NCBI GenBank assembly: GCA_903871735.1
Contig: CAIQHU010000071.1
Location: 25,474 to 89,473 of the forward strand
Direction of reading: 5' to 3'
DNA from: an uncultured beta proteobacterium
GTDB taxonomy: Bacteria > Pseudomonadota > Gammaproteobacteria > Burkholderiales > Burkholderiaceae
Length of the DNA stretch: 64,000 nt
Positions within the stretch are counted from its first letter, which is position 1; the number at the start of each line of letters is the position of its first letter. This document shows, one piece after another, positions 61,087 through 64,000 of this stretch. The notes beneath the pieces are model-generated. The model saw nothing but the letters and a program-made list of their open reading frames with translations, made no database searches and was not told where the DNA came from. Both the position numbers and the translations under genes were made by a program.

Positions 61087-61116
61087 AATTAAGTGCATTA
61101 AAAAAATCACTTAATT
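61087..61116 (+). promoter_or_regulatory. Stem-loop in the ompA leader
   Basis: AATTAAGTG and CACTTAATT form a 9-bp stem with a 12-base A-rich loop, about 46 bp before the OmpA-family start. A TACAAT hexamer at 61070-61075 could be a -10 element. ompA leaders of other bacteria carry stabilising 5' hairpins; this role is inferred. Confidence 0.45.
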
Positions 61117-61162
61117 CACTGAAGTATTCACAGAAGTACATTTAAGAATCGAGGAAATTAAT

Positions 61163-61834
61163 ATGAAACAACAAGCTAAATCTCTTAGTAAATCATTAAT
61201 TGGAGCTTTGCTGTCTGTGGCTCTTTTAGGCACTATGGGTGTTACACAAGCTCAACAAGCCAAATCAAACGATAACTGGCAATCTGGCGGTACACAATTA
61301 CGTTCTGGCGCTGACTCTTCCCTGTGCTGGAGGGATGCAAATTGGACCCCAGCAACTGCTGCTGCAGATTGTGATGGCGCTCTAAAGCCACCTGCACCAG
61401 CTCCAAGAGCCGCGGCGCCTGCTGCACCTGCTAAAAAAGTAGCACCAGCAGCAGCAAAACCAGCAGTAACCTCTACGAAGGTGACTTTGTTGTCTGATGC
61501 ACTTTTTGATTTTGATAAGTCAGTTATCAAACCAGAAGGTACAAAAAAGCTAGCCGACCTAACTGCCAAACTCAAAGGTGTAACTGTTGAGGTAATTATC
61601 GTCATTGGTTATACAGACTCTGTTGGAACTTTAAAGTACAACAAAGCTCTATCATTAAGACGTGCAGAAGCAGTTAAGGCATTCTTAGTCAAGAATGGTG
61701 TTGAGGCAAATCGTGTTTACACTGAAGGTAAGGCTTTTGCTGACCCAGTTGGCGATAACAAAACAGCAGCAGGACGCGCCCTCAATCGTCGTACCGTTGT
61801 AGAAGTTGTTGGTACACGCCCAGTAGGTAAGTAA
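61163..61834 (+). CDS. OmpA-family outer membrane protein
   Basis: A 223-residue envelope protein. The signal peptide ends near TQAQQ (about residue 30). An Ala/Pro-rich linker (about residues 75-100) leads to an OmpA-like C-terminal peptidoglycan-binding domain with LLSDALFDFDKSVIKPEGTKKL and VIGYTDSVGTLKYNKALSLRRAEAVKAFLV, ending in GRALNRRTVVEV. No beta-barrel domain is present. GAGGA precedes the ATG by 8 bases, a strong site. It is divergent from gyrA. Confidence 0.94.
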   Translation: MKQQAKSLSKSLIGALLSVALLGTMGVTQAQQAKSNDNWQSGGTQLRSGADSSLCWRDANWTPATAAADCDGALKPPAPAPRAAAPAAPAKKVAPAAAKPAVTSTKVTLLSDALFDFDKSVIKPEGTKKLADLTAKLKGVTVEVIIVIGYTDSVGTLKYNKALSLRRAEAVKAFLVKNGVEANRVYTEGKAFADPVGDNKTAAGRALNRRTVVEVVGTRPVGK

Positions 61835-61945
61835 GTTTTTAGTAGTTCGTGCGGTAGAGTGATTAGGAATAAAAAGTATTTTACTTAAGCTGTTTTCGTA
61901 TTCTTATTTAAAAATCTTTGATTGTCGAACTCTCTACCAGCATTT

Positions 61946-61972
61946 AAAAAGCCCGTTAACACGGGCTTTTTT
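61946..61972 (+). terminator. Rho-independent terminator after the OmpA-family gene
   Basis: AAAAAGCCCGT and ACGGGCTTTTT form an 11-bp stem around TAAC, followed by further T. It lies 111 bp past the OmpA-family stop. Confidence 0.88.
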
Positions 61973-62094
61973 ATTCGCCTAAAAATCTTGATTTGACGTT
62001 TTTACTAACAGCCGTTTTATCAGTCATTTCTTCCAAACTGGAAGTTTTATTGGATAATAGGTTTTCATCCTCAAACACTAATACTGCCCCAATC

Positions 62095-62802
62095 ATGGTT
62101 GTTGAAAATAAAGACCAAACCGAAATCGATAAATTTAGTGCCCTAGCAAGTCGCTGGTGGGACCCAACTAGTGAATTTAAACCGCTCCATGAAATTAATC
62201 CCATTCGGTTAAAGTGGATTCAATCACACATCGATCTTCGCAACAAACAGGTCCTTGACGTAGGATGTGGCGGGGGAATTTTGTCCGAGTCGATGGCGCA
62301 ATCCGGGGCAATCACAAGTGGTATTGATCTCTCAAAAAAGGCCCTTAACGTTGCCGACCTGCATAGTCTTGAATCTCAGGTCCAAATCAATTACCAATGT
62401 ATCAGTGCAGAAGATTTGGCAAACAAGTCTGCCGAAACCTTCGATGTAATTACCTGTATGGAAATGCTCGAACACGTGCCAAACCCACAATCAATTATTA
62501 CAGCTTGCACAAAACTAGCTAAGCCAGGAGCAATGCTTTTTTTTAGTACATTAAATAGGAATCTTAAATCCTATTTAATGGCAGTGATTGGCGCGGAATA
62601 TGTGCTTAGAATGCTCCCCAAAGGAACGCATGACTATGCAAAATTCATTAAACCATCTGAGTTAGCCCATTTTTTAAGAGATGCGAGCCTAGAAATCGTG
62701 GACCTTACAGGTTTACATTACAACCCCATACTTGGTAGTTACTCACTCGGCTCAAATGTTGATGTGAACTATCTCATTGCCGTTAAAAAACCACTCCTAT
62801 AA
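62095..62802 (+). CDS. ubiG: Ubiquinone biosynthesis O-methyltransferase
   Basis: SAM-dependent enzyme for both O-methylation steps in ubiquinone synthesis. The protein has [29 protein letters not shown], the SAM motif [16 protein letters not shown] and [11 protein letters not shown]. The ORF track starts 34 codons too early with a hydrophobic unrelated stretch; the ATG at 62095 gives 235 residues, close to the family. Its stop and the gph start share a base (TAATG). Confidence 0.95.
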   Translation: MVVENKDQTEIDKFSALASRWWDPTSEFKPLHEINPIRLKWIQSHIDLRNKQVLDVGCGGGILSESMAQSGAITSGIDLSKKALNVADLHSLESQVQINYQCISAEDLANKSAETFDVITCMEMLEHVPNPQSIITACTKLAKPGAMLFFSTLNRNLKSYLMAVIGAEYVLRMLPKGTHDYAKFIKPSELAHFLRDASLEIVDLTGLHYNPILGSYSLGSNVDVNYLIAVKKPLL

Positions 62803-63485
62803 TGCGCCTATCGACTAACTTTAGAAGCGTTTTTTTTGATCTCGATGGCACGCTTGCCGATACAGCCCCCGATTTAGCTGCCGCAGCAAATCAGATGCGG
62901 ATTGATAGGCATTTACATCCGATTGATCCCCAAATATTGAGACCACTAGCATCGGCTGGTGCTCGCGGGCTAATCGAAGCTAGTTTAGGAATTAAACCCG
63001 ATGATGATTCGTTTGCCGACTTACGAGATGAGTTCCTAAATAACTATCAGGCGGCAATCCATGTTCACACACGACTTTTTGATGATATTGAGAATTTGTT
63101 AAATTTACTGGATCAAGCCAATATCCCCTGGGGAATAGTCACTAATAAGCAAGAACGATTTACCAACCCCCTTATGCAAAGCATGGGACTTGATCAAAGA
63201 ACTCGGGCTATTGTGAGTGGTGATACAACACCCTTTGCAAAACCACACCCCGCCCCGATTTTGCTCGCAGCTAAAATCCTTGAAATTGACCCCAAGCATA
63301 GCTTGTATGTTGGGGATGATTTGCGAGACATTGTTGCTGGTAAAGCCGCTGGTATGCAAACAGTCGCTGCAGCTTATGGCTATTGTGGTAACCACGAACC
63401 GCCCGATTCATGGGGGGCTGATCACTTAGCCTATCACCCTACTGATCTAATTGATATCATTTTCCCCAAAAACCGACTAGAATAA
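62802..63485 (+). CDS. gph: Phosphoglycolate phosphatase
   Basis: HAD-family phosphatase that removes 2-phosphoglycolate. The 227-residue protein has VFFDLDGTLADTAPDL (nucleophile Asp), WGIVTNKQERF, FAKPHPAPILLA and YVGDDLRDIVAGKAAGM. Adjacent to ubiG, the common proteobacterial pairing. Confidence 0.94.
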   Translation: MRLSTNFRSVFFDLDGTLADTAPDLAAAANQMRIDRHLHPIDPQILRPLASAGARGLIEASLGIKPDDDSFADLRDEFLNNYQAAIHVHTRLFDDIENLLNLLDQANIPWGIVTNKQERFTNPLMQSMGLDQRTRAIVSGDTTPFAKPHPAPILLAAKILEIDPKHSLYVGDDLRDIVAGKAAGMQTVAAAYGYCGNHEPPDSWGADHLAYHPTDLIDIIFPKNRLE

Positions 63486-63507
63486 ACTTGTTGCGTATTT
63501 TTACTAT

Positions 63508-63866
63508 GGGACCGACTTGGTTTCGACGTGGATTGCGAAGCATGCAGGGCATACCGAGGACCCGTTATCTCGTAAATCAATGGGATTGTAATAACTGCTA
63601 ACGACGAACGTTACGCACTAGCAGCCTAAGGGCTGTCGCCCTCGAACCAGTTTGCCGATAGACTGGGGTAGAAATACCATTCGAGGTCATTTATATCGGA
63701 TCGTGTCGTTGAGGGTCGCTATCAACGAAGCTAGAACTAAAGCGAATCGTTTAATCAAAGCATGTTGGTCTGCGCTGGTTGAATTAAATCAAATGACACA
63801 ACTAAGTATGTAGAACTTCATGTAGAGGATTTGCGGACGCGGGTTCGATTCCCGCCGGTTCCACCA
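63508..63866 (+). ncRNA. ssrA: Transfer-messenger RNA
   Basis: Rescues stalled ribosomes and tags the nascent chain for proteolysis. The 5' end GGGACCG pairs with CGGTTCC before the 3' CCA, making the tRNA-like acceptor stem, and the T-arm GCGGGTTCGATTCCCGC is near the 3' end. The tag reading frame at 63597-63629 codes ANDERYALAA then TAA. Length is 359 nt. Confidence 0.97.
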
Positions 63867-63900
63867 GCCCTAGTACTATAAACACCCAGCATTAACAATA

Positions 63901-63936
63901 AAACCCTTTAAGAATAACAACTTAAGGGGTTTTTTG
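63901..63936 (+). terminator. Rho-independent terminator of ssrA
   Basis: AAACCCTTTAAG and CTTAAGGGGTTT make a 12-bp stem with one G-T pair around AATAACAA, followed by TTTGTTG. It lies 35 bp past the tmRNA 3' end. Confidence 0.88.
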
Positions 63937-64000
63937 TTGTCTATAGTGCTGAGATTAGACCAGATTGTCAACCAGAATAGACCCGAATGCGCGATGGATG
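63937..64000. other. Window end after ssrA
   Basis: The last bases hold no complete gene. The 3' end of ssrA is a common integration target, but no copy of it is visible here within this short flank. Confidence 0.4.

Overview
The window is an almost fully coding stretch of a low-GC betaproteobacterial chromosome. The gene order, an RluC-RNase E-MoaA block, a gyrA-serC-pheA-hisC-tyrA-aroA-cmk-rpsA-ihfB block, an rpmF-plsX-fab cluster and an ANDERYALAA tmRNA tag all fit Burkholderiales. The AT-leaning sequence and very short intergenic gaps suggest a streamlined freshwater lineage such as Polynucleobacter. The genus is inferred; the class is well supported.

Layout. (1) 1-11.3 kb, minus strand: yceD, rpmF, plsX, fabH, fabD, fabG, acpP, fabF, a DegP-like protease, lepA, lepB and rnc. 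This is fatty acid and phospholipid initiation followed by membrane and protein processing. (2) 11.4-15.5 kb: maf and an RsmI-like methylase (plus), then an S49 peptidase, a HAD phosphatase and rluC (minus). (3) 15.5-21.9 kb, plus: a 578-bp leader region, rne, then moaA, mobA and moeA for molybdenum cofactor. (4) 21.9-26.4 kb: a small membrane protein, a hydroxyacid dehydrogenase, fdxA, a ferredoxin reductase-like flavoprotein, thyA and folA. (5) 26.5-28.7 kb: the only clearly accessory island, an AAA ATPase (RloA/AbiLi-like) and an RloB-type partner on the minus strand. (6) 28.7-37.7 kb: pmbA, mog, orn, an M48 protease, rsgA, a CobD/CbiB-like membrane protein, a Nudix CoA pyrophosphatase, and the rpsP-rimM-trmD-rplS ribosome operon. 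(7) 37.9-44.6 kb: a META-domain lipoprotein, a TM2-like membrane protein, etfBA, a histone-deacetylase-like hydrolase, mltB, cysM and comEA. (8) 44.7-61 kb, minus: envelope and heptose genes (ugd, hldA, hldD, lapAB), ihfB, rpsA, cmk, the aromatic amino acid genes aroA, tyrA, hisC, pheA and serC, and gyrA. (9) 61-64 kb, plus: an OmpA-family protein, ubiG, gph and ssrA (tmRNA).

The most unusual item is the two-gene AAA ATPase/RloB cassette between folA and pmbA, a predicted anti-phage type module. Its rloB frame is broken by a single in-frame TGA. The reading frame continues for 50 sense codons with family-like sequence to a TAG at 26531-26533, so the ORF track shows only a truncated 179-aa product. 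A perfect 10-bp palindrome sits just upstream of the ATPase gene as a candidate operator. Other points of interest are the apparent absence of rpoE-rseA-rseB between fabF and the DegP-like gene, a DegP-like protein with one PDZ domain, a ferredoxin reductase-like protein whose NADPH glycine motif reads GDDDCAL, and several 12-19 bp tandem repeats at gene borders. No complete insertion sequence, prophage, CRISPR array, rRNA or ordinary tRNA was seen.
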